From positions 4,430,501 through 4,494,500 of the forward strand of contig CP064988.1 of assembly GCA_016699855.1 (NCBI GenBank): a stretch of 64,000 nt of DNA, in the 5' to 3' direction. Both the position numbers and the translations under genes were made by a program. Below the pieces are notes generated by a model. That model searched no databases, was not told where the DNA came from, and saw nothing but the letters and a program-made list of their open reading frames with translations. The stretch is from Rhodospirillales bacterium. GTDB lineage: Bacteria; Pseudomonadota; Alphaproteobacteria; Reyranellales; Reyranellaceae. Numbering within the stretch: the stretch's first letter is position 1; each line of letters opens with the position of its first letter. Of this stretch, positions 44,097 to 53,140 are shown in pieces.

Positions 44097-45140
44097 ATGA
44101 CGATAGGCATGACGCGCGCCGCGCTGGCGGCGCTGGCGCTCGGAGTGGTCGCGCTCGCGGGACCGGCGGTCGCGCAGAAGACCAAACTGACCATCTACAC
44201 CGCGCTGGAGAACGACCAGCTCAAGCCGGTCAAGGACGCCATCGAGAAGGCCGTGCCGACGGTCGAGGTCGCGTGGGTGCGCGATTCCACCGGCGTGATC
44301 ACGGCGCGCTTCCTCGCCGAGAAGGCGAATCCGCAGGCCGACATGGTGGTCGGGGTCGCGGCCTCGAGCATGGCGTTGTTCGCCAAGCAGGGCCTGCTTC
44401 TCGGCTACACGCCGACCGGCGCCGACCAGCTGCGGCCGTCGTTCCGGCCGGCGGCCAGTCCGACGCCGTGGATCGGCATGGACGCCTACGTCTCCGTCAT
44501 CTGCTACAACACGGTCGAGGGCGGCAAGAAGAACGCGCCCAAGCCGGCGTCGTGGAAGGACCTGACCAACCCGGCCTTCAAGGACCAGATCGTGATGCCG
44601 AACCCGGCCTCGTCCGGCACCGGCTACCTCACGATCGCGGCCTGGCTCCAGACCATGGGCGAGGAGGCCGGCTGGAAGTTCATGGACGCGCTGCACGCCA
44701 ACGTCGGCGTCTACACCCACTCCGGCTCGGCGCCCTGCGTGCAGGCCGCCAAGGGCGAGCGCATCGTCGGCATCGGCTTCGACATGCGCGGCGCGCGCGA
44801 GAAGACGGCCGGCGCGCCGATCGACCTGATCCTCGCCAAGGAGGGCGCGGGCTGGGAGATGGAGGCCGCCGGCATCGTGACGGGCCGCGCCAAGGCAAAC
44901 GAGGACGCCGCCAAGCTGGTGATGAACTGGCTGGCGACCAAGGAGGCCAACGAGCTCTACGGCAAGTTCTACGCCATCACCGCGCATCCCGGCGTCAGCG
45001 CCGCGCCGCCGAACTATCCGCCGGGCGCGGTCGAGGCGATGGTGAAGAACGACCTCGACTGGATGGCGACCAACCGCGAGCGCATTCTGGCGGAGTGGAC
45101 CAAGCGCTACGACGGCAAGTCGGCGCCGAAGCCGAAGTGA
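44097..45140 (+). CDS. ABC transporter substrate-binding protein, 2-aminoethylphosphonate (PhnS) type
   Basis: A 347-residue periplasmic binding protein with a Sec signal (MTIGMTRAALAALALGVVAL, cleavage after AVA about residue 26). The mature part begins KTKLTIYTALENDQLKPVKD and contains VAWVRDSTGVITARFLAEK, a signature shared with putative 2-aminoethylphosphonate (PhnS2) and iron-type binding proteins; FYAITAHPGVSAAPPNYP follows. The fit to the phosphonate group is by motif and gene order (binding protein, ATPase, fused permease). No phosphonate catabolism gene is in the window, so the substrate could also be another small anion or iron. Confidence 0.85.
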   Translation: MTIGMTRAALAALALGVVALAGPAVAQKTKLTIYTALENDQLKPVKDAIEKAVPTVEVAWVRDSTGVITARFLAEKANPQADMVVGVAASSMALFAKQGLLLGYTPTGADQLRPSFRPAASPTPWIGMDAYVSVICYNTVEGGKKNAPKPASWKDLTNPAFKDQIVMPNPASSGTGYLTIAAWLQTMGEEAGWKFMDALHANVGVYTHSGSAPCVQAAKGERIVGIGFDMRGAREKTAGAPIDLILAKEGAGWEMEAAGIVTGRAKANEDAAKLVMNWLATKEANELYGKFYAITAHPGVSAAPPNYPPGAVEAMVKNDLDWMATNRERILAEWTKRYDGKSAPKPK

Positions 45141-45222
45141 ATAGCGTTTCCGTGGCGTCACGGCCCGTCCGCGACCGCGCGGGCGGGCCGTTCCACGTCG
45201 GGCCGACGGGAGGCGCGCGGCG

Positions 45223-46302
45223 ATGAGTGACGACGCGGCCTACCTGTCGGTGCGGCGCGTGACCAAGGCGTTCGGCGCCTTCAAGGCGCTGGACGACGTG
45301 TCGCTCGACATCCGCAGGGGCGAGTTCGTGTGCTTCCTCGGCCCCTCGGGCTGCGGCAAGACCACGCTGCTGCGCGCCATCGCCGGGCTCGACCCGCAGA
45401 CCTCCGGGGCGATCCTCCAGAGCGGGCGCGACGTCTCGGCGCTGCCGCCGTCGGCGCGCGATTTCGGCATCGTGTTCCAGTCCTACGCGCTGTTCCCCAA
45501 CCTCACGATCGCGGAGAACGTCGGCTACGGGCTGCGCAGCCGGGGCGTGGCGCGCGCCGCGATCGCCGCCCGGGTGACCGAGCTTCTGGAGCTGGTCGGT
45601 CTGCCGACGCAGACCGACAAGTATCCGGCGCAGCTCTCCGGGGGCCAGCAGCAGCGCGTCGCGCTGGCGCGCGCGCTGGCGACCTCGCCCGGCCTGCTGT
45701 TGCTCGACGAGCCGCTCTCGGCGCTCGACGCGCGCGTGCGCGCCCGCCTGCGCCACGAGATCCGCGCCCTGCAGCGCCGGCTGGGCGTCACGACGATCAT
45801 GGTGACGCACGACCAGGAGGAGGCGCTGTCGATGGCCGACCGCATCGTGGTGATGAACCACGGCGTGGTCGAGCAGGTGGGCACGCCGCTCGAGATCTAC
45901 CGGACCCCGGCGAGCGCCTTCGTCGCCGATTTCGTGGGCGCGATGAATTTTCTGCCGGCCGTCGTGCGCGGCGGCGGCCGGGTCGACGCCGGCGGGCTGG
46001 CGCTTGAGTGCGACGCCGCCCGGCGCCTCGCCGACGGGACCTCGGCGAGGGTCTGCGTCCGGCCGGAGGACGTGCAGGTGCGCGGCGTCGACGCCGCCAC
46101 GCCCAACGCGCTCGACGCCACCATCGCGGCGCTGGAGTTCCTCGGCTCCTTCTGCCGCGCGACGTTGCGGCCCGTGGCGGGCACCGCCGAGTTCACCGGC
46201 GATTTTTCGATCAACCTCGTGCGCGATCTCGGACTGCAGGAGGGCCGCGTCATCCGCGTCGCCCTGCCGCCCGACCGCCTCATCGCCTTCGCCGACGGCT
46301 GA
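45223..46302 (+). CDS. ABC transporter ATP-binding protein, PhnT type
   Basis: A 359-residue ATPase. Walker A GPSGCGKTT is at 40-48, the signature LSGGQ at 138-142, Walker B LLLLDEP at 158-164, and the switch histidine is in MVTHDQEEAL. The C-terminal TOBE-like regulatory domain includes VCVRPEDVQV and ends RVIRVALPPDRLIAFADG. It energises import with the adjacent fused permease. Its last 65 bases are part of a 123-bp unit duplicated in tandem downstream of the stop. It begins 82 bp after the binding-protein gene. Confidence 0.93.
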   Translation: MSDDAAYLSVRRVTKAFGAFKALDDVSLDIRRGEFVCFLGPSGCGKTTLLRAIAGLDPQTSGAILQSGRDVSALPPSARDFGIVFQSYALFPNLTIAENVGYGLRSRGVARAAIAARVTELLELVGLPTQTDKYPAQLSGGQQQRVALARALATSPGLLLLDEPLSALDARVRARLRHEIRALQRRLGVTTIMVTHDQEEALSMADRIVVMNHGVVEQVGTPLEIYRTPASAFVADFVGAMNFLPAVVRGGGRVDAGGLALECDAARRLADGTSARVCVRPEDVQVRGVDAATPNALDATIAALEFLGSFCRATLRPVAGTAEFTGDFSINLVRDLGLQEGRVIRVALPPDRLIAFADG

Positions 46303-46532
46303 GATGTCGGGGCGACCGTCACTTCGTCACGACCGCCCTCTCCGCCACACAGTGGGGGAGAGGAGGGCCGCGTCATCCGCGTCGCCCTGCCGCCCGACCG
46401 CCTCATCGCCTTCGCCGACGGCTGAGATGTCGGGGCGACCGTCACTTCGTCACGACCGCCCTCTCCGCCACACAGTGGGGGAGAGGAGGGCCGCGTCATC
46501 CGCGTCGCCCCGCCGCCCGACCACCTCACCGC
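46238..46532. repeat. 123-bp tandem repeat, two exact copies plus a diverged partial copy
   Basis: Copies at 46238-46360 and 46361-46483 are identical; a third, partial copy (46484 to about 46532) has a few changes. The unit joins the last codons and stop of the ATPase gene to a CCCTCTCCGCCACACAGTGG palindrome-like stretch. The first in-frame stop at 46300 keeps the protein unaffected. It fills most of the 327-bp gap before the permease. Confidence 0.95.
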
Positions 46533-46533
46533 C

Positions 46534-46560
46534 GGCGTATCGGCGCGGCGCCGATACGCC
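46534..46560. repeat. Strong hairpin between ATPase and permease genes
   Basis: GGCGTATCGGCG and CGCCGATACGCC form a perfect 12-bp stem with loop CGG. It may adjust expression of the permease relative to the ATPase, or be a REP-type element. No T-tract follows. Confidence 0.6.
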
Positions 46561-46629
46561 GTTCCTTCGCTTCCGCGATGGGCCCCTCCCTCTCCCCCGC
46601 TACGCGGCGGAGAGGGGAAACGGCGCGCG

Positions 46630-48330
46630 ATGAGCGTCGTGTCGGAGCGGGCGCCCGCCGTCGTCCGGCCGAGGGCGTCGCGCGACGACCTGGTGATGCG
46701 CGCCGGCATCGCGCTGATCGGGCTGGCGCTGGCGGTGTTCGTGGCGCTGCCGATCTGGGCGCTGCTGTCGAAGAGCTTCCAGAACGCCGACGGCGGCTTC
46801 GTCGGCGTCGAGAACTACGTCCGCTACTTCTCGACCCCGGCGCTGACGCAGTCCGTGTGGAACAGCTTCCTCGTCGCCGCGCTGTCGACGGCGATCGTGC
46901 TGCCGCTGGCCTTCGTCTACGCCTACGCGCTGACCCGCTCGCGCATCCCGTTCAAGCCGCTGTTCCAGGCCGCGGCGCTGGTGCCGATCCTGGCGCCGTC
47001 GCTGCTACCGGCGATCTCGCTGATCTACCTGTTCGGCAACCAGGGGATCCTCAAGGAGCTGCTGTTCGGCGGCTCGATCTACGGCGCCGGCGGCATCGTC
47101 GCCTCGCAGGTCTTCTACTGCTTCCCGCACGTGCTGATGATCCTCGTGACGGCGCTGTCGATGGCCGACGGGCGGCTCTACGAGGCGGCCACCGCGCTGG
47201 GCGCCTCGCGCTGGCGCGTGTTCTGGACGGTGACCCTGCCGGGCGCGCGCTACGGCGTGATCGGCGCCGGCTTCGTCGCGTTCACCCTGGTGATCACCGA
47301 TTTCGGCATCGCCAAGGTGATCGGCGGCAAGTTCAACGTGCTGGCGACCGACGTCTACAAGCAGGTGATGGGCCAGCAGAACTTCCCGATGGGCGCCGTC
47401 GTCGGCATGGTGCTGCTGGCGCCCGCGGTGCTCGCCTTCCTCGTCGACCGCGTCGTGCAGCGCCGGCAGGTGGCGCTGCTGTCGGCGCGCGCGGTGCCGC
47501 ACGAGCCCAAGCCGCGGCCGCGCCGCGACGCGCCGCTGCTGGCGTTCTGCGTCGTCGTCGCGGCGCTGCTGCTGGGCGTGCTGGCGATGGCGGTGTGGGC
47601 GTCGTTCATCAAGCGCTGGCCCTACAACCTGTCGCTGACGCTCGCGAACTACGATTTCGACGAGTTCGATCCGTCCGGCTGGAGCCCGGTGTGGACGTCG
47701 ATCAAGATGTCGGCGGGCGCCGCCCTGGTCGGCTGCCTCGTGGTGTTCGCCGGCGCCTGGCTGCTGGAGAAGGCGCGCGGTTTCCGCTTCGCCCGCGGTC
47801 TGGTGATCCTCCTCGCGACCCTGCCGATGGCGGTGCCCGGGCTGGTGCTGGGGTTGGGCTACATTTTCTTCTTCAACGCCCGCGACAATCCGCTGAACTT
47901 CCTCTACGGCACCTTGGCGATCCTCGTACTCAACACGGTGTCGCATTTCTACACGGTGGCGCACGTCACCGCGACGACGGCGCTGAAGCAGCTCGACGCC
48001 GAGTTCGAGTCGGTCTCGCAGTCGCTCAAGGTGCCGCTGCCGGTGACCTTCCTGCGCGTCACCGTGCCGATCTGCCTGCCGGCGATCCTCGACATCTTCA
48101 TCTATCTGTTCGCCAACGCCATGACGACGGTGTCGGCGGTGATCTTCCTGTACGGGCCGGAGACCAAGCTGGCGTCGATCGCCGTCGTCAACATGGACGA
48201 GGCCGGTATGACGGCCGCCGCCGCCGCGATGGCCACGATCATCGTGCTGTGCTCGCTCGGCATCCGCCTGCTGCACCTCCTGGTCGAACGCACGATCCTC
48301 GTCCGCGCCCAGCGCTGGCGGCGGCGCTGA
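46630..48330 (+). CDS. Fused ABC transporter permease, 2-aminoethylphosphonate type
   Basis: A 566-residue protein with two permease domains in tandem (about 12 membrane helices). The first domain starts RAGIALIGLALAVFVALPIW and carries the EAA-like loop EAATALGASRWRVFWTVTLP. The second starts near LLAFCVVVAALLLGVLAMAV and carries FESVSQSLKVPLPVTFLRVT. This fused arrangement is characteristic of the PhnV2/PhnU-V and FbpB-like group. It works with the binding protein and ATPase just upstream. The short linker between the halves is Arg-rich and cytoplasmic. Confidence 0.92.
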   Translation: MSVVSERAPAVVRPRASRDDLVMRAGIALIGLALAVFVALPIWALLSKSFQNADGGFVGVENYVRYFSTPALTQSVWNSFLVAALSTAIVLPLAFVYAYALTRSRIPFKPLFQAAALVPILAPSLLPAISLIYLFGNQGILKELLFGGSIYGAGGIVASQVFYCFPHVLMILVTALSMADGRLYEAATALGASRWRVFWTVTLPGARYGVIGAGFVAFTLVITDFGIAKVIGGKFNVLATDVYKQVMGQQNFPMGAVVGMVLLAPAVLAFLVDRVVQRRQVALLSARAVPHEPKPRPRRDAPLLAFCVVVAALLLGVLAMAVWASFIKRWPYNLSLTLANYDFDEFDPSGWSPVWTSIKMSAGAALVGCLVVFAGAWLLEKARGFRFARGLVILLATLPMAVPGLVLGLGYIFFFNARDNPLNFLYGTLAILVLNTVSHFYTVAHVTATTALKQLDAEFESVSQSLKVPLPVTFLRVTVPICLPAILDIFIYLFANAMTTVSAVIFLYGPETKLASIAVVNMDEAGMTAAAAAMATIIVLCSLGIRLLHLLVERTILVRAQRWRRR

Positions 48331-48355
48331 CCTCGTCCACGGAGGAGGGGCCGCG

Positions 48356-48496
48356 ATGCGCGCCCGCATTCCACGCTGGTTGCGCTGGACGGCGCTCGCG
48401 GCCGTCCTCGCGGTGGCCGGGCTCCTCGCGTGGCGTGCGTTCCAGTACCGCTGCGCGCCACCGCCGATTCCCCCGCTGGCGCCGCCGAAGGGCTGA
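48356..48496 (+). CDS. 46-residue single-pass membrane peptide
   Basis: A short ORF after the permease, with GGAGGAGG at 48341-48348 ahead of ATG 48356. The product begins MRARIPRWLRWTALAAVLAV, with one hydrophobic helix (TALAAVLAVAGLLAW) and a Pro-rich tail (PPPIPPLAPPKG). Good ribosome-binding site and position 25 bp after the permease stop suggest a small subunit of the transporter operon, but no homologue is recognised. Confidence 0.5.
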   Translation: MRARIPRWLRWTALAAVLAVAGLLAWRAFQYRCAPPPIPPLAPPKG

Positions 48497-48514
48497 CGCC
48501 CGCGCGGCCGCCGC

Positions 48515-49450
48515 CTACTGCATCTGCCGCCGCTGCCAGAATTCGCGCGAGCGGCGTTCGCCGACGTCGCAGCCCTCGGCGTAGGGGCGGTGCCCCGGCG
48601 CCGGCATCGAGCCCTCCAGCGACTGCGCCACCATGCGTCCGCCCTCGACGCCGAGGCGGCGCGACGGCGTGTCGCTCGCGGTCGTGCGGCCGCCGGCGCC
48701 GCGGTCGGCGATCTCCTGCAGCAGCTTCTTGCGGATCGCCTCGTGGAAGTCGGCGAAGCTGTTGGCGACCACGATGAACGAGCGCGGCCCGCCGATGACG
48801 CAGCCGACGTAGTAGGCGTCGAGGTCGTGGTCGGGCGGGAAGCCCCATTTGTTCGGCCGGCCGTTCATGATCGGCAGGCCGTTGATGACGATGCCGCGGG
48901 CCAGCGCCTCGTCGCGGGCCTGCGTGATCAGGCCGCCGTCGTTGTTGGCGCCGTCGCCGGAGATGTCCAGCACCCGGCGCTCGGCCCGCCACGGGTTGCG
49001 CTCGAACAGCGGGATGGCGTGGCGGATCGCGCCGCTGATCGAGGTGCGCATCCAGATCGTGATCGGCTCGCGCTCCAGCCGCGCGATGAAGCCGTCGATG
49101 GCGCGCTCGCTGTCGAGCAGGGTCCAGTCGACCAGCGTGCGCTGGCGGTACGCGTCCGACCACTCGAAGAACGCCACCGCGATGCGGCCGTTGTAGCCGC
49201 CGAGGATGGCGCGGCGCACCGCCGGGTCGGCGAAGGCGCGGATGTAGCCCTGCCGCTGCAGCACCGCCTCGTCGGGATCGATGCTGCCGGAGATGTCGAC
49301 CGCCAGCGCCAGCGCCAGGTCGACCGCCTTGTCGTCGTCGGCGCGCGCCGCCGGCGATGGCGGGATCAGCAGCAGGAACAACGCCAGGAGCGCGGTCGAC
49401 GCCCAGGCTCGGACGGCCGGATACCGGTGGGCGAAACGGCGGCGGTGCAT
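48515..49450 (-). CDS. DUF1194 protein, exported von Willebrand A-like
   Basis: A 311-residue protein with a signal peptide or N-terminal anchor (AWASTALLALFLLLIPPSPA, cleavage near ARA|DDD). The mature part has a vWA-like MIDAS motif DISGS at 52-56, then SERAIDGFIARLEREPITIW and RVLDISGDGANNDGG, the usual second MIDAS region. DUF1194 proteins are alphaproteobacterial and secreted to the periplasm; binding partner unknown. It converges on the transporter operon and diverges from the acyl-CoA dehydrogenase. Confidence 0.87.
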   Translation of the reverse strand: MHRRRFAHRYPAVRAWASTALLALFLLLIPPSPAARADDDKAVDLALALAVDISGSIDPDEAVLQRQGYIRAFADPAVRRAILGGYNGRIAVAFFEWSDAYRQRTLVDWTLLDSERAIDGFIARLEREPITIWMRTSISGAIRHAIPLFERNPWRAERRVLDISGDGANNDGGLITQARDEALARGIVINGLPIMNGRPNKWGFPPDHDLDAYYVGCVIGGPRSFIVVANSFADFHEAIRKKLLQEIADRGAGGRTTASDTPSRRLGVEGGRMVAQSLEGSMPAPGHRPYAEGCDVGERRSREFWQRRQMQ

Positions 49451-49587
49451 GCGGCCTCCCGACGGCGGGTTCGTGGATCGAGCATACGCCCGCGCGCAAC
49501 GCCGTCCAGCGCGGGATGGGTCTCGACACCCCGGGACCCGCGTCCATAATCAGCGGCGCACACCCGGACGCCCGCGGAGACGACGCC

Positions 49588-50796
49588 ATGGATCTCGCCC
49601 TCAGCCCCCAGGACCTCGCTTTCCAGGAGGAGGTGCGCGCCTTCCTGCGGGACAACCTCACGGCGGAGATGCGCGAGGCCGGCGCCAAGACCGGCGGCGT
49701 GTTCGCCGAGTTTGAGGTCGGCCGCCGGTGGCACCGGACCCTGGCGAAGAAGGGCTGGTCGGCGCCGACCTGGCCGAAGGAGCACGGCGGCACCGGCTGG
49801 ACCGCCACGCAGCGCTACATCTTCTCGCGCGAGTGCACGGCCGCCGACGCGCCGCGCATGTTCAACATGAGCGTCCGCATGGTCGGACCGGTGGTGATGA
49901 AGTTCGGCACGCCGGCGCAGAAGGCCAAGTACCTGCCGGGCATCGTCTCTGGCGATATCGTGTTCTGCCAGGGCTACTCCGAGCCCGGCTCCGGCTCCGA
50001 TCTCGCCTCGCTCAAGACGCGCGCCGAGTCCGACGGCGACGACTACGTGATCAACGGCACCAAGATCTGGACCACCAACGCGCACCACGCCAACCACATG
50101 TTCTGCCTCGTGCGCACCTCGAGCGAGGGCAAGCCGCAGGACGGCATCAGCTTCGTGCTGATCGATTCGATGGCGACGCCCGGCATCTCCGTGCAGCCGA
50201 TCCTGACGCTGGCCGGCGACCACGAGGTCAACCAGGTGTTCTTCGACAACGTGCGCGTGCCCAAGGCCAACCGCATCGGCCCGGAGAACGCCGGCTGGAC
50301 CGTGGCCAAGCACCTGCTGGAGTACGAGCGCGGCGGCGAGGCCTACACGCCCAACCTCTACGCCCGCATCGAGGACGTGCGGCGCATCGCGCGCGAGGAG
50401 CGGGCCGGCGACAAGGCGCGCCTGATCGACGACCGCCGCTTCGCCGAGCGGCTGGCCGAGGCCGAGATCGCCGCCCAGTCGCTGGAGACGATCGAGATGC
50501 AGGTGCTGTCGGACCTCAGCCAGGGGCGCAACCCCGGCGCCATCTCCTCGGCGATGAAGATCCGGGGCTCCGAGACGCTGCAGTACCTCGACCATCTCGG
50601 CGTCGAGGCGCTGGCGCACTACGCCGCGCCGTTCGAGCCGGAGGCGCGCGCGCTCGGCCACAACGAGCCGACCGTCGTGCCGGACTACGCCATCACCGCC
50701 ATGCCGCTCTACCTCAACAACCGCGCCTCCTCGATCTACGCCGGCTCCAACGAGGTCCAGCGCAACATCATCGCCAAGGCGGTGCTGGGGCTGTAG
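49588..50796 (+). CDS. Acyl-CoA dehydrogenase
   Basis: A 402-residue FAD enzyme of the acyl-CoA dehydrogenase family, catalysing alpha,beta-desaturation of an acyl-CoA. FAD/substrate-binding segments FCQGYSEPGSGSDLASLKTR and NGTKIWTTNAHHANHMFCLV are present, and the C-terminal SSIYAGSNEVQRNIIAKAVL holds the FAD-binding loop. The catalytic base of this subfamily cannot be fixed by eye. ATG 49588 is preceded by GGAGACG. Chain length unknown. It is followed by palindromic intergenic sequence and the GST-like gene. Confidence 0.92.
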   Translation: MDLALSPQDLAFQEEVRAFLRDNLTAEMREAGAKTGGVFAEFEVGRRWHRTLAKKGWSAPTWPKEHGGTGWTATQRYIFSRECTAADAPRMFNMSVRMVGPVVMKFGTPAQKAKYLPGIVSGDIVFCQGYSEPGSGSDLASLKTRAESDGDDYVINGTKIWTTNAHHANHMFCLVRTSSEGKPQDGISFVLIDSMATPGISVQPILTLAGDHEVNQVFFDNVRVPKANRIGPENAGWTVAKHLLEYERGGEAYTPNLYARIEDVRRIAREERAGDKARLIDDRRFAERLAEAEIAAQSLETIEMQVLSDLSQGRNPGAISSAMKIRGSETLQYLDHLGVEALAHYAAPFEPEARALGHNEPTVVPDYAITAMPLYLNNRASSIYAGSNEVQRNIIAKAVLGL

Positions 50797-51000
50797 CGGC
50801 GGCGCTCGCTCCCTCTCCCGCCAGGCGGGAATAGGGAGGCGCCCGCGCCGAAGGCGTGGGAGGGTGAGGGGACACCCAGGCGTTCCTTCGCTTGGAGCCT
50901 CGATCATCCAACTCGCTTCGGTCGGCTGACACCCTCCATGTAGTCCCTCACCCCAGCCCTCTCCCGCGAAGCGGGAGAGGGGGCATGATCGCGATCCCCG
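50797..51000. repeat. Intergenic palindromic cluster (CCCTCTCCCGC type)
   Basis: The 204-bp gap holds several copies of a second palindrome family. The clearest is CCCTCTCCCGC (50957-50967) with GCGGGAGAGGG (50971-50981) around GAA. Related pieces occur near 50810-50880. Similar CCCTCTCC stretches lie at 46337-46365. No gene is seen. Confidence 0.75.
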
Positions 51001-52026
51001 TTGCCACCCGCGGAGCCGGCCCATGACCACCCCTACATCCTCCACGGCTTCAACCCGTCGCCGTACTCCGTGAAGATGCGCGCGATCATGCGCTACCGGC
51101 GGCTGCCGTTCGTGTGGCGCGCCACCGGCAATCCGCGCGAAGTCGCGGTCGCGGCCGGCCTGCCGCCGGTGATCCCGGTGCTGACCTTCCCCGACGGCCG
51201 CGTGATGAACGACTCCACGCCGCTCGCCTACGCGCTGGAGCGCGACCATCCCGGCCAACGCTCGATCGTGCCCGACGATCCCGCGATGGCCTATCTCAGC
51301 GACCTGCTGGAGGATTTCGGCGACGAGTGGGTCACCAAGATGATGTTCCACTACCGCTGGTACTACGCCGCCGACCGCGAGTTCGCGCAGGTCTGGGTGG
51401 TGACGTCGCGCGACCCCGTGATGCCCGACGCCGGGCGTGGGGCGGCGATGAAATTCTTCAACGACCGGCAGGTCGGGCGCATGGCGCTGGTGGGCTGCAC
51501 CGAGGCCAACCGGCCGGTGATCGAGGACAGCTACCGCGCGACGCTGGACATCCTCGATCGCCACGTGCGCTCGATCCCGTTCCTGTTCGGCTCGCGCCCG
51601 TCGCTGGCCGATTTCGGCATCTACGGCCAGCTACAGATCCTGTCGGTCGATCCGACGCCGATGGCGGAGATGCGCGCCCGCGCCGCCGACGTCTATTGCT
51701 GGCTGCTCAGGCTCGACGACGCCTCCGGCGTCGAGGGCGCGTGGCTCGACGCCGCCGCGCCGTTGCCGGAGACGCTGGTGGCGCTGCTCAGGCACTGTGG
51801 CGAGACCTATCTGCCGTTCCTCGCCGCCAACGCCCGCGCGCTGCGCGACGGCGCGGAGACGTTCGCGCTCGACATCCTCGGCCGGCCCTACAGCCAGGCG
51901 CCGTTCCGCTACCAGGGCAAATGCTACGACGCGCTGCGCAAGAAGCTCGCGGCGCTGCCGGCTGACGTGCGGCGTCGCCTCGACCCGGTGCTCGAGGAGA
52001 CGGGCTGCGCGCGGTATCTGGCGTAG
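51001..52026 (+). CDS. Glutathione S-transferase-like protein, N-terminus probably frameshifted
   Basis: A 341-residue (as open) GST-fold protein: YILHGFNPSPYSVKMRAIMR (thioredoxin-like N-domain with SPYS in the catalytic position), PVLTFPDGRVMNDSTPLAYA (cis-Pro region), and a helical C-domain ending GCARYLA. TTG 51001 is the only in-frame upstream start, but ATG 51023 followed by ACC ACC CCT would read through the same protein if one C is added to the C4 run 51030-51033 (MTTPYILHGFNPS, 334 residues). I think the real start is ATG 51023 and a base is missing. Cytoplasmic, glutathione-dependent role inferred. Confidence 0.8.
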   Translation: MPPAEPAHDHPYILHGFNPSPYSVKMRAIMRYRRLPFVWRATGNPREVAVAAGLPPVIPVLTFPDGRVMNDSTPLAYALERDHPGQRSIVPDDPAMAYLSDLLEDFGDEWVTKMMFHYRWYYAADREFAQVWVVTSRDPVMPDAGRGAAMKFFNDRQVGRMALVGCTEANRPVIEDSYRATLDILDRHVRSIPFLFGSRPSLADFGIYGQLQILSVDPTPMAEMRARAADVYCWLLRLDDASGVEGAWLDAAAPLPETLVALLRHCGETYLPFLAANARALRDGAETFALDILGRPYSQAPFRYQGKCYDALRKKLAALPADVRRRLDPVLEETGCARYLA

Positions 52027-52035
52027 GCGGCCGGT

Positions 52036-53034
52036 CTACACCGTCAGCATCACCTTGCCGACGTGCTCGGCGCGCTCCAGCTCGGCGTGGGCGGCGGCGG
52101 CCTCGGTCAGCTTGAAGGTCTTGAAGATGATCGGCCGGATGCTGCCGGCGGCCAGCAGCGGCCACGCCTTGGTGCGCAGCCCCTCGGCCATGCGGCCCTT
52201 GGCGGCGACGCTCTGCGGCCGCAGGGTCGAGCCGGTGATCGTGAGGCGGCCCATCATCAGCGCGCCGATCGCGACGGTCGCGGTGGCGCCGCCCTGCACG
52301 GCGATGACGACGAGGCGACCGTCGGGCTTCAGCAGTCCAAGGTTCTTCGGGATGTAGTCGCCGGCGACCATGTCGAGCACGACGTCGACACCCCGCCCCC
52401 CCGTGGCCGCCTTCACCTCGGCCGCCCAGTCGTTGTCCTTGTAGAGGATGGCGTGGTCGGCGCCGAGCTTGAGCACGGCGTCGCGCTTCTCGGCGTTGCG
52501 CACGGTGGTGATCACCGTGGCGCCGAACGCCTTGGCGAGCTGGATCGCCGTGGTGCCGATGCCGCTGGCGCCGCCGTGGATCAGCGTCGTCTCGCCCTTC
52601 TGGAGTGCGCCGCGCTCGAACAGGTTGTGCCAGACGGTGAAGTAGTTCTCCGGCAGCGCGGCGGCGTGCAGCATGTCGAAGCCGGCGGGCGGCGGCAGGC
52701 ATTGCGGCGCCGGCACCGCGCAGTACTCGGCGTAGCCGCCGCCGGGGGTCAGCGCGCACACCGGATCGCCAGTCTTCCAGCCGGTCACGCCGTCGCCGAT
52801 GGCGGCGATGGTACCGGCGCATTCGAGGCCGGGCAGATCCGACGCGCCCGGTGGCGGCGCGTAGAGGCCGGCGCGCTGTGCGATGTCCGGGCGGTTGACG
52901 CCGGCGGCCGCCACTTTGATGACCACCTCGCCCGCTTTCGGGGCGGGCACCGGCCGCGTCGCCGGCACCAGCACCTCGGGGCCGCCATGGCCCTTGAGCT
53001 CGACGCAGGTCATGGTCTGGGGCAGGGCGCTCAT
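52036..53034 (-). CDS. NAD(P)H-quinone oxidoreductase (zinc-less MDR, PIG3-like)
   Basis: A 332-residue medium-chain reductase. The N-terminal GroES-like domain includes VIKVAAAGVNRPDIAQRAGL and PGLECAGTIAAIGDGVTGWK; the NADPH-binding region is LIHGGASGIGTTAIQLAKAF. Zinc-ligand Cys residues are absent, as in quinone oxidoreductase/PIG3. It would reduce quinones or enones with NADPH. ATG 53034 gives the normal family start (MSALPQTMTCVELKGHGGPE). Divergent from the DUF1192 gene, an arrangement seen in other alphaproteobacteria. Confidence 0.92.
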   Translation of the reverse strand: MSALPQTMTCVELKGHGGPEVLVPATRPVPAPKAGEVVIKVAAAGVNRPDIAQRAGLYAPPPGASDLPGLECAGTIAAIGDGVTGWKTGDPVCALTPGGGYAEYCAVPAPQCLPPPAGFDMLHAAALPENYFTVWHNLFERGALQKGETTLIHGGASGIGTTAIQLAKAFGATVITTVRNAEKRDAVLKLGADHAILYKDNDWAAEVKAATGGRGVDVVLDMVAGDYIPKNLGLLKPDGRLVVIAVQGGATATVAIGALMMGRLTITGSTLRPQSVAAKGRMAEGLRTKAWPLLAAGSIRPIIFKTFKLTEAAAAHAELERAEHVGKVMLTV

Positions 53035-53140
53035 CTGCGACTCTCCGCGTGGTTCCGGTGGGGGACGGCGGCTGCTATAGCCGGCGCGGGCGCGCCCGTC
53101 GACTCGCGGTCGGCCCGGCGACGCGGCGAGGGAGGCCGGC

